Source of the DNA: Streptomyces sp. NRRL F-5126
Lineage (GTDB): Bacteria > Actinomycetota > Actinomycetes > Streptomycetales > Streptomycetaceae
DNA length: 64,000 nucleotides
Reading direction: 5' to 3'
Assembly: GCF_000721265.1 (NCBI RefSeq)
Contig: NZ_JOFZ01000007.1
Location: 342,402 to 406,401 of the forward strand
Shown: piece by piece, positions 1-9,116 of the stretch
How the letters are laid out: each line of letters begins with the position of its first letter
How positions within the stretch are numbered: the stretch's first letter is position 1
Position numbers and translations under genes: made by a program
Notes under the pieces: model-generated
Databases searched by the model: none
Told to the model about the DNA's origin: nothing
What the model saw: the letters and a program-made list of their open reading frames with translations, nothing else

Positions 1-514
1 CGGCGAGCAGGTTGCCCGCGGGTGCGCCGCCCTGCGGCCAGGACGCCCAGAACCCGCGGCGCCTGGTGTCGCCGTGCTCGGAGACCAGGAGGACGGCGCC
101 GCCCCACTCGCCGCCCAGCGCGAAGCCCTGGACGAGACGCAGCACGGTCAGCAAGACAGGCGCGGCCACGCCGATGGTGTGGTAACCGGGCACGCAGCCG
201 ATGAGGACGCTGGACCCGCCCATCATCATGAGGCTGACCACGAGCAGCTTCTTGCGGCCGATGCGGTCCCCGAAGTGCCCGAACACCATGGCACCGAGAG
301 GACGGGCCGCGAAGCCGATGGCATAGGTCAGGAAGGAGAGCAGGGTCCCGGTGAGCGGGTCGGAGCCGGGGAAGAACACCTTGCCGAAGACCAGGGCGGC
401 GGCTGAGCCGTAGAGAAAGTAGTCGTACCACTCGATGGTGGTGCCGACGAGGGACGCGGCGACGACGCGTGTCAGTCTGGCGGTGGCTGGTGGAGCGGAC
501 GGCGAGGCGGCCAT
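1..514 (-). CDS. MHS-family MFS transporter, N-terminal part (cut by window edge)
   Basis: Reading leftward from an ATG at 514, the frame stays open to the window edge and gives about 171 residues. The protein begins [20 protein letters not shown] and carries the metabolite:H+ symporter signature: a first membrane segment with [12 protein letters not shown], then [20 protein letters not shown] before the second and third helices, and [18 protein letters not shown] further on. Proline/betaine and shikimate or alpha-ketoglutarate symporters share this layout, so it should import a small organic acid or zwitterion across the cytoplasmic membrane by proton symport. A GGAAG-like ribosome binding site lies just upstream. 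It is transcribed in the same direction as the downstream-lying 3-hydroxybutyrate dehydrogenase gene, 160 bp away, so a hydroxyacid substrate is possible but unproven. The C-terminal two thirds are outside the window. Confidence 0.88.
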   Translation of the reverse strand, partial: MAASPSAPPATARLTRVVAASLVGTTIEWYDYFLYGSAAALVFGKVFFPGSDPLTGTLLSFLTYAIGFAARPLGAMVFGHFGDRIGRKKLLVVSLMMMGGSSVLIGCVPGYHTIGVAAPVLLTVLRLVQGFALGGEWGGAVLLVSEHGDTRRRGFWASWPQGGAPAGNLLA

Positions 515-674
515 GGGTCACTACTTCCGGCTGGACGACGGGTCGTTGGATGTCGCCACACGGTAGGAAGCGGTCGATCGGCCACCCATGTGGCGGTGCA
601 CCACAATCGGTGCGGCGGGGGAGTGGCGCGCCAACATGCGGCGCGGTGGGACGCGCGGCACGGGCCGCGTCGCG

Positions 675-1454
675 TCAGTGGGCGGTCCAGCCGCCGTCGA
701 TCGCTAGGCTGGTCCCGGTGATGTACGAGGTGTCGGGGCCGCACAGCCACAGGACGGCGCGGGCGACCTCCTCCGGCTCGATGAGGCGCTTGACCGCGGT
801 GTGTTCGAGCATGACGCGTCCGATCACCTCGTCCTCGGACAGGCCGTGCGCGCGGGCCTGGTCGGCGATCTGCCGCTCGACCAGGGGCGTGCGCACATAG
901 GCGGGGTTGACGCAGTTGCTGGTGACGCCGTGCGGTGCCCCTTCCAGGGCGACCACCTTGCTGAGCCCCTCCAGGGCGTGTTTCGCGGTCACGTAGGCCG
1001 ACTTGTAGAGGCTGGCGCGCAGCCCGTGCACAGACGAGACGTTCACGACCCGCCCCCAGCCACGCTCGTACATCCCCGGCAGTGTGCGGTGCAGAATGCG
1101 GAACGGCGCCTCGACCATGATCCGCTGCATGAGCGCGAACCGATCGGGCGGGAAGTCGTGGACGGCGTCGATGTGCTGGATCCCCGCGTTGTTGACCACG
1201 ATGTCCACGTCGGCCGGCAGGGAGTCCACGGCGCGCGCATCGGACAGGTCGACGACGTGCGCGCTGCCCCCGGCCGCGGCCGCGGCCTTTCCCGCCTCAT
1301 CGGCGCTGATGTCGACGACGTGCACGTGGCTGCCCGCCGCCGCAAGGGCGAGCGCGCAGGCCAGCCCGATCCCGCTCGCCGCCCCGGTGACCAGGGCCGT
1401 CCTGCCGGTCAGGTACCTGTCCGGTCGTGCTACCGGATCTTGCATGCTGTCCAT
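675..1454 (-). CDS. bdhA: 3-hydroxybutyrate dehydrogenase (SDR family)
   Basis: A 259-residue classical short-chain dehydrogenase. It shows the NAD-binding TGAASGIG motif near residue 20, NNAGIQH with the glutamine typical of 3-hydroxybutyrate dehydrogenases, the catalytic serine in NVSSVHG, the YxxxK pair in SAYVTAKHAL, and the C-terminal GGWTAH that closes this subfamily (usually GGWTAQ). It should oxidise (R)-3-hydroxybutyrate to acetoacetate with NAD+ in the cytoplasm. The start at 1454 (MDSMQDP) is chosen because the longer open frame upstream has no family similarity; the internal ATG at 1445 is an alternative. It is divergent from the PHB depolymerase gene, so the pair would release and then oxidise the 3-hydroxybutyrate monomer. 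Confidence 0.92.
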   Translation of the reverse strand: MDSMQDPVARPDRYLTGRTALVTGAASGIGLACALALAAAGSHVHVVDISADEAGKAAAAAGGSAHVVDLSDARAVDSLPADVDIVVNNAGIQHIDAVHDFPPDRFALMQRIMVEAPFRILHRTLPGMYERGWGRVVNVSSVHGLRASLYKSAYVTAKHALEGLSKVVALEGAPHGVTSNCVNPAYVRTPLVERQIADQARAHGLSEDEVIGRVMLEHTAVKRLIEPEEVARAVLWLCGPDTSYITGTSLAIDGGWTAH

Positions 1455-1750
1455 GACCGCCACCGTAGGAAGGCGGGGGCATCGCGTCACACGTGATCGC
1501 CGCACACAAAGGCAGCGGCGTGTGTGGCCCTTGCCGCCATGGCGGCGACCGCCGCAGGCCTCGGCCGGACAGCGCCGCGCCCACCGGAGCACCGGGCAAC
1601 GGGTCGGCTCACCACCGCCGTGGCACAGGAGCCGTCGTCCCATGCCATGTCCGCGCCCGGGCGCGCGTCCTAACGTCCGCCGGAACAAACCGCGTTACGG
1701 CGCCCAGCAGGCCACGCCACATCCACCGCCACCCCTCCCAGGAGCCTCCC
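1455..1750. promoter_or_regulatory. Divergent control region between bdhA and PHB depolymerase
   Basis: This 296-bp stretch has no credible gene and must hold the promoters of both divergent PHB genes. A perfect 14-bp palindrome, GCCGCCATGGCGGC, lies at 1533-1546, and short CACACA/TGTGTG arms lie at about 1503-1526. Because the DNA is so GC-rich, the first palindrome could be chance. I cannot name a regulator. Confidence 0.3.
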
Positions 1751-3244
1751 ATGCACCCACCGTCCGCACACCGCGACAGCCGGCGCACGCTCGCGACCGC
1801 GTGCGTCGCCACCCTGGCCCTCCTCCTCGGCGTGCTCGGGCTCGCCGCGCCCGCCTCAGCTCGCACGGGCGCCGCCGCCGGCACCTTCCAGCAGGTCACC
1901 GACTTCGGCTCGAACCCCGGCAACCTGCAGATGTACGAGTACGCGCCGGTCGGCCTGCCCTCGGGCGCGCCGGTCGTGGTCGCCCTGCACGGCTGCACCC
2001 AGTCCGCGAGCGACTACTACAACGACTCGGGCTGGGCGAAGTTCGCCGACCAGTGGAAGTTCGCCGTCGTTTTCCCCCAGACGACCACGGCCAACAACAT
2101 CGAGAAGTGTTTCAGCTGGTTCGACTCCTCCAAGGACACCCGCGGCAACGGCGAAGCGGCCTCGATCCTCGCGATGGTCACCCACGCCGAGCAGCAGTTC
2201 GCCGGCGACACCCACCGCGTCTACGTGACCGGCCTGTCGGCGGGCGCCGGCATGACGGCGGACCTGCTCGCCGACTACCCGGACGTCTTCGCCGGCGGCT
2301 CCGTCGACTCAGGCCTGCCCGCGCAGTGCGCTACGACGCTCACCGCGGCGAGCGGCTGCCAGATGAACGACCAGCACCTGACTCCCGCGCAGTGGGGCAA
2401 GAAGGTCAAGGACTCCGACCCGGGTTACAGCGGGCCCTGGCCGCGGGTGGCCATCTGGCAGGGGACTGCCGACTACACGGTGTATCCGGTCAACGCCACC
2501 GAACTGGTGGCCCAGTGGACCGACGTGTGGGGGATCGGGCAGACCCCGTCCAGCACCAGGTCACTGCCGGGATCCACGACGGAGACCCTGTACAACGACG
2601 GCACCGGCGCGCCGGCTGTCGCCTCGTTCTCGATCTCCGGCATGGGCCACGGCCTGGCCATCGACCCGGGATCCGGCGCCGGCCAGTGCGGGGCGACGGG
2701 TGCGTACTTCCTCGACACGATCTGCTCCTCCTACTACACCGCCCTCTTCTGGGGTCTCGACGGCCCCGGCGGAGGCGGGGGAGGCGGCACCGGGTCACTT
2801 CCGGCGCCTTCGAGCCTGACGGTGACCGCGACCACGGACACCACCGCCGCACTGTCATGGGACGCGGTGGACTCGGCGGCCTCGTACACCGTCTACCGCG
2901 ACGGCACCGAGACCGGCACGGCCACCTCGACCCACTACACCGACACGGGCCTGACCGCGGGCACCGCCTACACGTACACCGTCGCCGCGGTGGACCCCTC
3001 GGGCGCCGCGGGGGCCGCTTCGAGCGCCGTCACGGCCACCACCACCGGCGGCTTCACCCCGCGGTGCTTCACGGCGGACAACTACGACCAGGTCGCCGCG
3101 GGCCGGGCGACGACCAGCGGCGGATACGTGTACGCGGCCGGTTCGGGGCAGGCGATGGGCTTGTACAACGTCTTCGTCACCCACACACTCGAAGAGACCG
3201 CGCCGGACCACTACGTCGTCGCGGACGCCGGCTGCCCGGCCTGA
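1751..3244 (+). CDS. Extracellular poly(3-hydroxybutyrate) depolymerase with FN3 and C-terminal binding domain
   Basis: A 497-residue secreted esterase of the PHB depolymerase family. A Sec signal peptide ends near APASA (about residue 37). The alpha/beta-hydrolase domain shows LHGC at the oxyanion loop, the lipase box GLSAGAG with the predicted nucleophile Ser163, and a histidine in SGMGHGL. A glycine-rich linker of about ten residues follows, then a fibronectin type III module (about residues 355-440), then a short C-terminal domain containing AMGLYNVFVTHT that resembles PHB-binding domains. It should hydrolyse extracellular PHB granules to short 3-hydroxybutyrate chains. The ATG at 1751 is chosen because it begins the signal peptide and follows AGGAGCC. 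A truncated copy of its FN3 and C-terminal domain lies at 58955-59400. Confidence 0.9.
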   Translation: MHPPSAHRDSRRTLATACVATLALLLGVLGLAAPASARTGAAAGTFQQVTDFGSNPGNLQMYEYAPVGLPSGAPVVVALHGCTQSASDYYNDSGWAKFADQWKFAVVFPQTTTANNIEKCFSWFDSSKDTRGNGEAASILAMVTHAEQQFAGDTHRVYVTGLSAGAGMTADLLADYPDVFAGGSVDSGLPAQCATTLTAASGCQMNDQHLTPAQWGKKVKDSDPGYSGPWPRVAIWQGTADYTVYPVNATELVAQWTDVWGIGQTPSSTRSLPGSTTETLYNDGTGAPAVASFSISGMGHGLAIDPGSGAGQCGATGAYFLDTICSSYYTALFWGLDGPGGGGGGGTGSLPAPSSLTVTATTDTTAALSWDAVDSAASYTVYRDGTETGTATSTHYTDTGLTAGTAYTYTVAAVDPSGAAGAASSAVTATTTGGFTPRCFTADNYDQVAAGRATTSGGYVYAAGSGQAMGLYNVFVTHTLEETAPDHYVVADAGCPA

Positions 3245-3341
3245 CCGCGCCGGACGCCGCGCCGCTCACCGAAGCGGCCAGCAGGCGGCCCCGCCACCGC
3301 CCGGGCCGCCGGGCAATCCGAAGGGCAGCGCGGGGCGGCCG

Positions 3342-3371
3342 TTGACCAGAGTCGCACGACCGTGCGACACT
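3342..3371 (+). promoter_or_regulatory. Putative promoter of the acyl-CoA operon
   Basis: A TTGACC hexamer at 3342-3347 and GACACT at 3366-3371 are separated by 18 bp, a plausible sigma-70-type promoter for the acyl-CoA ligase gene starting at 3553. The operator-like inverted repeat at 3346-3373 overlaps nearly all of it, which fits repression by steric exclusion. The leader would be about 170 bp. Confidence 0.5.
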
Positions 3372-3373
3372 CG
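3346..3373. promoter_or_regulatory. Putative TetR operator, copy 1 (imperfect inverted repeat)
   Basis: The left arm CCAGAGTCGC and right arm GCGACACTCG are separated by 8 bp. The left arm is identical to that of the perfect repeat at 9777-9804 beside the TetR gene, the spacer length is the same, and the right arm differs at two or three bases. Finding the same unusual arms in front of both ends of the cluster suggests one repressor controls it. Confidence 0.7.
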
Positions 3374-3552
3374 TTTGGCCGGTCCGGATTCGTTGGCGGG
3401 ACGGGCTCTGGGAGACCTGCGGAGAGCGGCGGTGTCTGCGCCGGGCGGACCACGTCACGTGCAGACAGGCCTCGGGGCCCCGGACGGGCCCGCCATACCG
3501 GCGGTATGCGGCAGGAGTCCTCCGGCCCCCGAATCTCTAAGGAGAAACGGCA

Positions 3553-5037
3553 ATGACGCACGATGTACAGCGGCCGTTCACAGACCGGCTGCGCGAGCTG
3601 GCAGCAGCGGATCCGGACCGTGTCGCCCTGAGGGCGGAACGCCGGGAGATGACCCGGGGAGAGCTGGAGGAGGACTCCGACGTCCGGGCGCGCGAGCTTG
3701 TTCATCTCGGTGTGAAACGCGGCGACCACGTGGTGGTGATGCTGCCCAAGGGTATCGAGTTCGTCTCCGTTCTCCTCGCCGCCTGGAAGGTCGGCGCCGT
3801 TCCTGTGCCGCTCAGCACCAGGCTCAGCGACAATGAACTCGCCGATATGCTCGAACTGTTGAATCCCACGATGGTGATCGGCACCGAGGCGGAACCGGCC
3901 GCCCGCTTCCCGCGGTTGCCGGCCGGTCACCGTCCCTCTGATCACACCGAGGTCACGTTGGACCGGGGCGTCGTCTCGCCCGCGTGGAAAGCCATCGGTT
4001 CCGGAGGCAGTACAGGACGGCCCAAGATCATACTCACCCCCGTGCCGGCGGTCCTGGAGGCGCAACTCCCGGTCAAGGGTGTGCTCGGCATGCGCGAGGG
4101 GGACACATGTGTCATCCCCGGGCCGCTCTCGCACAACGGCCCCTTCATGAGCCTCCTTCAGGCGCTCTTGCTGGGAGGCCGGGTGGTGCTCACAGGCCGG
4201 TTTGACGCCGAGGGGCTGCTACGGACCGTCGAACGTGAGAAAGCCAGTTGGCTGTACCTCGTGCCGACGATGATGAGCCGGATCTGGAAGCTGCCCGAGG
4301 ATACGCGTGCCCGCTACAGCCTCGACACGCTGCACACCGTCACGCATATGGGAGCACCGTGCCCGGCGTGGCTCAAACAGGCGTGGATGGAGTGGCTGGG
4401 CTCCGAGCGGCTCCGTGAGGTCTATACCAGCACCGAGGGAGTGGTGGTGTTCGCGGCCGGCGGCGCCACGTGGCGCAAGCACCCCGGCACCGTGGGCCTG
4501 CCCGTCGGAGGGGAGGTTCAGGTCAGGTCGGCCGCGGGCGACGTGTCGCCCGCCGGCGAACGAGGGCTGATCTGGGTGAGGCGGGACCCCGCGCTGGGGC
4601 CGAGCTATGCGTATCTGGGAGCCGAAGCCCAGAGCGACCCGGACGGCTGGGAGACCGTGGGAGACATCGGCCGGCTCGACGGGGACGGCTACCTGTACGT
4701 CGAGGACCGCGAGTCGGACATGATGCTTGTCGGCGGGAGCAACGTCTACCCGGCCGAGGTCGAGGCCGCACTGCTCGACCATCCCGCCGTCGCGGACGCC
4801 TGCGTCATCGGGCTTCCCGACGACGACCTGGGGCAGGCGCCGCACGCACTGGTCTACGCCGCCTCGGATGTCGACGAGACGGTCCTGTCCTCGCATGCCA
4901 GGGACCGGCTGGCGCTCTACAAGTGCCCGCGGTCCTACGAGTTCGTCGATGCGCCACTGCACGACGCGGCCGGCAAGGTGCGCCGCGGGCGGTTGCGGGC
5001 CGAACGCGTCAACACCGACGGGGAGGCCGTTCGATGA
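3553..5037 (+). CDS. Acyl-CoA synthetase (AMP-forming, class I adenylate-forming family)
   Basis: A 494-residue ligase that should activate a carboxylic acid to its CoA thioester with ATP. Motifs in order are the phosphate-binding loop GSGGSTGRPKII (about residue 150), the adenine-binding region YTSTEG (about 295), the hinge YVEDRESDMMLVGG (about 383) and the catalytic lysine in AAGKVRRGRLR near the C-terminus. AAGGAGAAA lies just ahead of the ATG. Its stop overlaps the next start (ATGA), so it is translationally coupled to the oxidoreductase. It is the probable entry enzyme of the acyl-CoA pathway. The substrate cannot be read from sequence; a racemase later in the cluster favours a 2-methyl-branched acid. 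Confidence 0.9.
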   Translation: MTHDVQRPFTDRLRELAAADPDRVALRAERREMTRGELEEDSDVRARELVHLGVKRGDHVVVMLPKGIEFVSVLLAAWKVGAVPVPLSTRLSDNELADMLELLNPTMVIGTEAEPAARFPRLPAGHRPSDHTEVTLDRGVVSPAWKAIGSGGSTGRPKIILTPVPAVLEAQLPVKGVLGMREGDTCVIPGPLSHNGPFMSLLQALLLGGRVVLTGRFDAEGLLRTVEREKASWLYLVPTMMSRIWKLPEDTRARYSLDTLHTVTHMGAPCPAWLKQAWMEWLGSERLREVYTSTEGVVVFAAGGATWRKHPGTVGLPVGGEVQVRSAAGDVSPAGERGLIWVRRDPALGPSYAYLGAEAQSDPDGWETVGDIGRLDGDGYLYVEDRESDMMLVGGSNVYPAEVEAALLDHPAVADACVIGLPDDDLGQAPHALVYAASDVDETVLSSHARDRLALYKCPRSYEFVDAPLHDAAGKVRRGRLRAERVNTDGEAVR

Positions 5038-6032
5038 AGGCGTGGATCAGCCGTGAGGCGGGCGGCCCCGAGTCCCTTGTGCTGCAGGAGCGTCCCGTAC
5101 CCGGACTCGGCGCCCGGGACGTCCTCGTGGAAGTGCGGGCCGTGGGCGTCAACTTCCCCGACGGGCTGCTCATCCGTGACAAATATCAGATCAAGCCGCC
5201 GCGGCCGTTCGTCCCGGGCAGCGAGTTCTGCGGGGTCGTGGCGGAGATCGGGACCGAGGTCACCCGGTTCAAACCGGGCGACGTCGTCGCCGGGGGGTCC
5301 GGCTGGGGCGCGTTGAGCGAGTACATCGTCATGGCGGAGCGCCACCTGTTCCGCATCCCTTCCTCTTTCCCCGTCGACGAGGCAGCGGCCTTTCTCTTCG
5401 CCTATGCCACCGCCTACCACGCCCTGCACGACGTCGGCCGTGTCCGGGCCGGAGAGACGCTGGTCGTCCTGGGCGCGGCAGGGGGCGTCGGATCCGCCGC
5501 CGTAGAGGTGGGGCGCGCGCTCGGCGCACACGTGATCGCGGCGGCGTCGACCCGGGAGAAGGTCGACTTCGCACGGGCGCGCGGGGCGGCGAACGGCCTG
5601 GTGTACGACGCGCATCTCACGTCGGGAGAAGGACAGAAGGAGCTGGCGGGCCGGCTGAAGACCTTGGCACCCGCAGGTGTCCACGCCGTGGTGGATCCGG
5701 TGGGAGGGCCGTACACCGAGCCCGCGCTGCGCAGCCTCGCGAGAGGCGGCCGCCACCTCGTCGTCGGGTTCACGGCCGGCATTCCCAGCATCCCCCTCAA
5801 CATCGCCCTGATCAGGGGACGCCAGATCCTCGGCGTGGACTGGTACACCTTCGTCCAGGTGGAGCCCGAGGCCAACGAGCACAACGTCGACGCGCTGTTC
5901 GACCTGTGGCGGAGCGGCGACATCAGGCCGCTGGTCACGGAGCGGTTCCCGTTCACCGCCGCGCCCGATGCCATCGAGCGCCTCGACACGCGACAGGCGA
6001 CGGGCAAGGTCGTCGTCTCCCTGCGGCCCTGA
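5034..6032 (+). CDS. NADPH:quinone oxidoreductase-like protein (medium-chain dehydrogenase family)
   Basis: A 332-residue member of the zinc-independent quinone oxidoreductase branch of the MDR family. The GroES-like N-terminal domain includes GVNFPDGLLIRDKYQ and PGSEFCGVVAEIG; the Rossmann fold carries VLGAAGGVGSAAVEVGRALG, the usual NADPH-binding signature. The structural and catalytic zinc cysteines of alcohol dehydrogenases are not visible. It should reduce an enone or enoyl-type substrate, or a quinone, with NADPH. The start at 5034 is preferred because it gives the canonical MKAWISREAGGP beginning and overlaps the ligase stop. It may handle an unsaturated intermediate or an aldehyde by-product. 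Confidence 0.87.
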   Translation: MKAWISREAGGPESLVLQERPVPGLGARDVLVEVRAVGVNFPDGLLIRDKYQIKPPRPFVPGSEFCGVVAEIGTEVTRFKPGDVVAGGSGWGALSEYIVMAERHLFRIPSSFPVDEAAAFLFAYATAYHALHDVGRVRAGETLVVLGAAGGVGSAAVEVGRALGAHVIAAASTREKVDFARARGAANGLVYDAHLTSGEGQKELAGRLKTLAPAGVHAVVDPVGGPYTEPALRSLARGGRHLVVGFTAGIPSIPLNIALIRGRQILGVDWYTFVQVEPEANEHNVDALFDLWRSGDIRPLVTERFPFTAAPDAIERLDTRQATGKVVVSLRP

Positions 6033-6114
6033 CCGAGCCGCACCCTTCCGCATACGGAGCCGATCGGGCTGTGCACCGGATCAAGGGCCCCACCGCAACC
6101 GGAAAGAGAAACCG

Positions 6115-7278
6115 ATGGATTTCGAGCTGACCGCATCCCAGTTGGACCTGCAGCGCCGCGCGCGGGAGTTCATGGCCACGGAGGTCATGCCGTACTACCG
6201 GTCGTGGCCGGTGGCCGCCGAGGACTACAGTCCTGAACTCCTCGCCCACCTGGAGGGCAAGCAGGACGAGTACGGCCTGACCGGGCTGAACGTGCCGAAG
6301 GAGTACGGCGGTCAGGGTCTGGGCGCCATGGAGGACGTCATCGTGCTGACCGAGACCTCAAAGGTGCCGCGGTTCCTCACCGACAAGGCCTTCGCCCCGT
6401 GGCCCGTGATGTACGAGGCACCCGAGAAGATCAAGAAGAAGTACCTGTATCCGGTGCTTGAGGGCAAGACCGGATGGTCCATGTGCTTTACCGAACCCGG
6501 GGCGGGAGCGGACCTGGCGGGTATCCGCACCACCGCCGTTCACAAGGGCGACCACTGGGTCCTCAACGGCCGGAAGAAGTGGCGCAGCGGTCACGCCGGA
6601 TCCTCTTACACGGCCGTCGCGGCCGTCACGGACCCGACCAAGGGCAGCGCGGGGATCAGCATGTTTCTGGTGGACAACGACACACCGGGTTTCACCAAGG
6701 AGCGCGAGGTCCGAGTCCTCGCGCGCACCTGGGGCAGCGAGGAAGAGCTGGTGCTCGACAACGTCGTCGTCCCCGAGGAGAACCTCCTCGGCGAGCCGGG
6801 TGCCGGATTCAAGATCGCACAGCACCAGTTCAACCGCTTCAGGCTCCGTATCGGAGGTATCGCACTGGGCATGTCCGAGCGCAGCCAGGAGCTGGCCGTC
6901 GACTACGCCAACGAGCGCGAGGTGTTCGGAGGGAAGCTCGGCGACAACCAGGCGATCCAGTGGATGCTGACGGACAACCACTTCGACATCGAATCGATCC
7001 GGTGGACGACGTACCAGTCGGCTTGGCTCGTCGACCACGGCGGCAGCGGCTACGCCGACAAGCGGCTGCAGGCGTCGATGGTGAAGGCCTACTGCGTCGA
7101 CGCGGGGCTCCGGGTCGTTGACCGCGCGATGCAGGTGCTCGGTGGACGCGGACTCGCCATCGACGACTATCCGTTCGCGGACTTCCACGCCATGCTCCGC
7201 ATGTGCAAGCAGATGGAGGGGTCGACGGAGATCATGAAGATCGTCATGGCGCGGGACATACTCGGGCGACGCGTCTGA
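6115..7278 (+). CDS. Acyl-CoA dehydrogenase
   Basis: A 387-residue flavoprotein of normal family length. It has the CFTEPGAGADLAG flavin/substrate segment (about residue 123), the GRKKWRSGHAG middle beta-domain, the VLGGRGLAIDDYPFAD helix region, and MEGSTEIMK near the C-terminus, where Glu aligns with the catalytic base of medium-chain acyl-CoA dehydrogenases. It should insert an alpha,beta double bond into acyl-CoA, passing electrons to electron-transfer flavoprotein. An 82-bp gap separates it from the oxidoreductase gene, with GGAAAGAGAAACC before the ATG. The chain-length or branching preference is not visible. Confidence 0.9.
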   Translation: MDFELTASQLDLQRRAREFMATEVMPYYRSWPVAAEDYSPELLAHLEGKQDEYGLTGLNVPKEYGGQGLGAMEDVIVLTETSKVPRFLTDKAFAPWPVMYEAPEKIKKKYLYPVLEGKTGWSMCFTEPGAGADLAGIRTTAVHKGDHWVLNGRKKWRSGHAGSSYTAVAAVTDPTKGSAGISMFLVDNDTPGFTKEREVRVLARTWGSEEELVLDNVVVPEENLLGEPGAGFKIAQHQFNRFRLRIGGIALGMSERSQELAVDYANEREVFGGKLGDNQAIQWMLTDNHFDIESIRWTTYQSAWLVDHGGSGYADKRLQASMVKAYCVDAGLRVVDRAMQVLGGRGLAIDDYPFADFHAMLRMCKQMEGSTEIMKIVMARDILGRRV

Positions 7279-7420
7279 GCATCCGGCGGTGGCGCCGGCG
7301 AGGGACCCACGCCGGGCCCGGCGCGCCGCCCCGGCCCACCATGTCGATCATCCACGCGGACCCGGGAGTCGAGGACGGCCCTCACACTGCTCCGGTTCGC
7401 AGGACGTCAGGAGCCCGACC

Positions 7421-8176
7421 ATGCGACTGCACGGAACTTCATGCCTCGTCACCGGAGCAGCCTCCGGCCTCGGCGCGGCCACCGCCGAGCGACTGGCAGC
7501 TGGGGGCGCCCGGGTGTTCGGCCTCGACCTCGCCTCCCGTCTCGGCGCCGCCCCCGTGGTCGACGGCGTCACGTATGTACCCGCGGATGTCACGGACCGG
7601 GAGGACATCCGGCTGGCCGTGGCTCGCGCGGCGGACACGGCTCCGCTGCGCGTGGCCGTCAACTGCGCGGGTATCGGGCCCTCGGCGCGGATCCTGGGCC
7701 GCGGTGGGCCTCACGACCTGGATCTCTACGCAGACGTCGTCCGGGTCAACCTCGTCGGGACGTTCACGGTCCTGGTCCTGGCGGCAGAATGCATCGCCAG
7801 GACCCAGGCGGACGAGGACGGCAGGCGCGGTGTCATCGTCAACACAGCCTCCATCGCCGCCTACGAAGGCCAGATCGGGCAGGCTGCCTATGCGTCCTCG
7901 AAGGGCGGGGTGGTGGGCATGACCCTGCCCGCCGCGCGGGACCTCGCGCAGTACGGCATACGGGTCAACACGATCGCTCCCGGCATTGTCGAGACACCCA
8001 TGCTCGACAGCGTGAGCGAGGAGTTCCGCGCGAGCCTGGCCGCCGGGGTCCCCTTCCCGCGGCGGCTTGCCCGGCCCGAGGAGTATGCGGAGCTGGTCGC
8101 CATGATCGTCAGCCACGACTATCTCAACGGCGAGACGATCCGCATGGACGGCGCACTGCGTATGGCACCGAGATAG
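7421..8176 (+). CDS. Short-chain dehydrogenase, 3-hydroxyacyl-CoA dehydrogenase-like
   Basis: A 251-residue classical SDR. TGAASGLGAATAERL binds the cofactor, NCAGIG is the NNAG equivalent, and the catalytic serine and YxxxK occur in NTASIAAYEGQ and QAAYASSKGG, followed by IRVNTIAPGIVETPML. This arrangement resembles type-II 3-hydroxyacyl-CoA (2-methyl-3-hydroxybutyryl-CoA) dehydrogenases. In this cluster it would oxidise the 3-hydroxyacyl-CoA formed by the neighbouring hydratase. The start at 7421 begins directly with the Rossmann strand (MRLHGTSCLVTG); upstream codons lack similarity. The exact substrate is inferred from context only. Confidence 0.87.
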   Translation: MRLHGTSCLVTGAASGLGAATAERLAAGGARVFGLDLASRLGAAPVVDGVTYVPADVTDREDIRLAVARAADTAPLRVAVNCAGIGPSARILGRGGPHDLDLYADVVRVNLVGTFTVLVLAAECIARTQADEDGRRGVIVNTASIAAYEGQIGQAAYASSKGGVVGMTLPAARDLAQYGIRVNTIAPGIVETPMLDSVSEEFRASLAAGVPFPRRLARPEEYAELVAMIVSHDYLNGETIRMDGALRMAPR

Positions 8177-8291
8177 CGCCCCCATAGCCTCGACTGCGGC
8201 GTGGCCGCTCGCCTGGCAGGGCGGTGCCACGCCGCACGAGCCGAGTCCGCGGCGCTCCCAACCTCGCCCCCTCCGGGAAGGAACAGTCCCC

Positions 8292-9056
8292 ATGAACGAC
8301 CAGGTACTGGTGGACGACGCGGGCGGTGTCCGCGTCATCACCATCAACAGGCCCCAGGCCCGCAACGCGGTGAACGCGGCCGTCGCCCGCGCCGTCGCCG
8401 ACGCCATGGACGGCCTCGACGCGGATCCGGAGATCGCCGTCGGCGTCCTCACCGGAGCCGGCGGGACCTTCTGCTCGGGCGCGGACCTGAAGGCACTCCT
8501 CACCGGTGAGCTGCCCGTCGTCGACGGCCGGGGGTTCGGCGGACTCGCCGACGCGCCTCCCAGAAAGCCGCTCATCGCGGCCGTCGAGGGGTGGGCTCTC
8601 GCCGGCGGCTGCGAACTCGTATTGACGGCGGACGTCGTCGTCGCCGCACGGACCGCCGTCTTCGGACTCCCGGAGGTGCGGCGCGGACTTGTCGCGGCCG
8701 GAGGCGGTCTGCTTCGCCTTCCCAGGGCCGTGCCCCACGCCGTCGCGATGTGCATGGCACTCACCGGCGAGCCGATCACCGCCGCGGACGCGGAACGGCA
8801 CGGTCTCGTCTCCCAACTCACCGAAGAAGGCGGGGCGCTCACCGCCGCGCTGGAAACCGCGCGGCATATCGCCGCCAACGGCCCCTGTGCTGTCCGTGTC
8901 ACCAAGGCGATCCTGGCGCGCTCCACGAGGTGGGCAGACCCCGAGGAGATCGCCTGGATGAGGCACATGGCCGATCCCGTGTTCTCCTCGGAAGAGGCCA
9001 AGGAGGGGGCGTCCGCGTTCGCGGAGAAACGCGCGCCGTCCTGGCGGCGGCGGTGA
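8292..9056 (+). CDS. Enoyl-CoA hydratase/isomerase family protein
   Basis: A 254-residue crotonase-fold protein. The oxyanion-hole segment GGTFCSGADLKALL and the sequence AVEGWALAGGCELVLTADVV are clear. The two glutamates that act in hydratases are both present, in GGCEL and in GLPEV, so true hydratase activity is plausible. It would add water across the enoyl-CoA double bond made by the acyl-CoA dehydrogenase. GGAAGGAACA precedes the ATG. It is the last plus-strand gene before the convergent TetR gene, with 60 bp between the two stops. Confidence 0.9.
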   Translation: MNDQVLVDDAGGVRVITINRPQARNAVNAAVARAVADAMDGLDADPEIAVGVLTGAGGTFCSGADLKALLTGELPVVDGRGFGGLADAPPRKPLIAAVEGWALAGGCELVLTADVVVAARTAVFGLPEVRRGLVAAGGGLLRLPRAVPHAVAMCMALTGEPITAADAERHGLVSQLTEEGGALTAALETARHIAANGPCAVRVTKAILARSTRWADPEEIAWMRHMADPVFSSEEAKEGASAFAEKRAPSWRRR

Positions 9057-9116
9057 CGGCGCCCGCGGCGGAAGGCCCGCCCCGCCGGCTGTTGCCCGGT
9101 TGTCCCAGGCGTGCGT

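Noticed and set aside
1533..1546. Perfect GCCGCCATGGCGGC palindrome as a named operator
   Set aside because: GC-only palindromes of this length are expected by chance in such DNA, and no second copy was seen.
1084..3345. A 753-codon plus-strand open frame
   Set aside because: It overlaps the depolymerase gene in another frame and is Arg/Pro-rich low-complexity text, a typical shadow in GC-rich DNA.
3362..3556. A short plus-strand frame before the acyl-CoA ligase gene
   Set aside because: It begins inside the operator/promoter and ends in the ligase start; most likely the leader RNA region.
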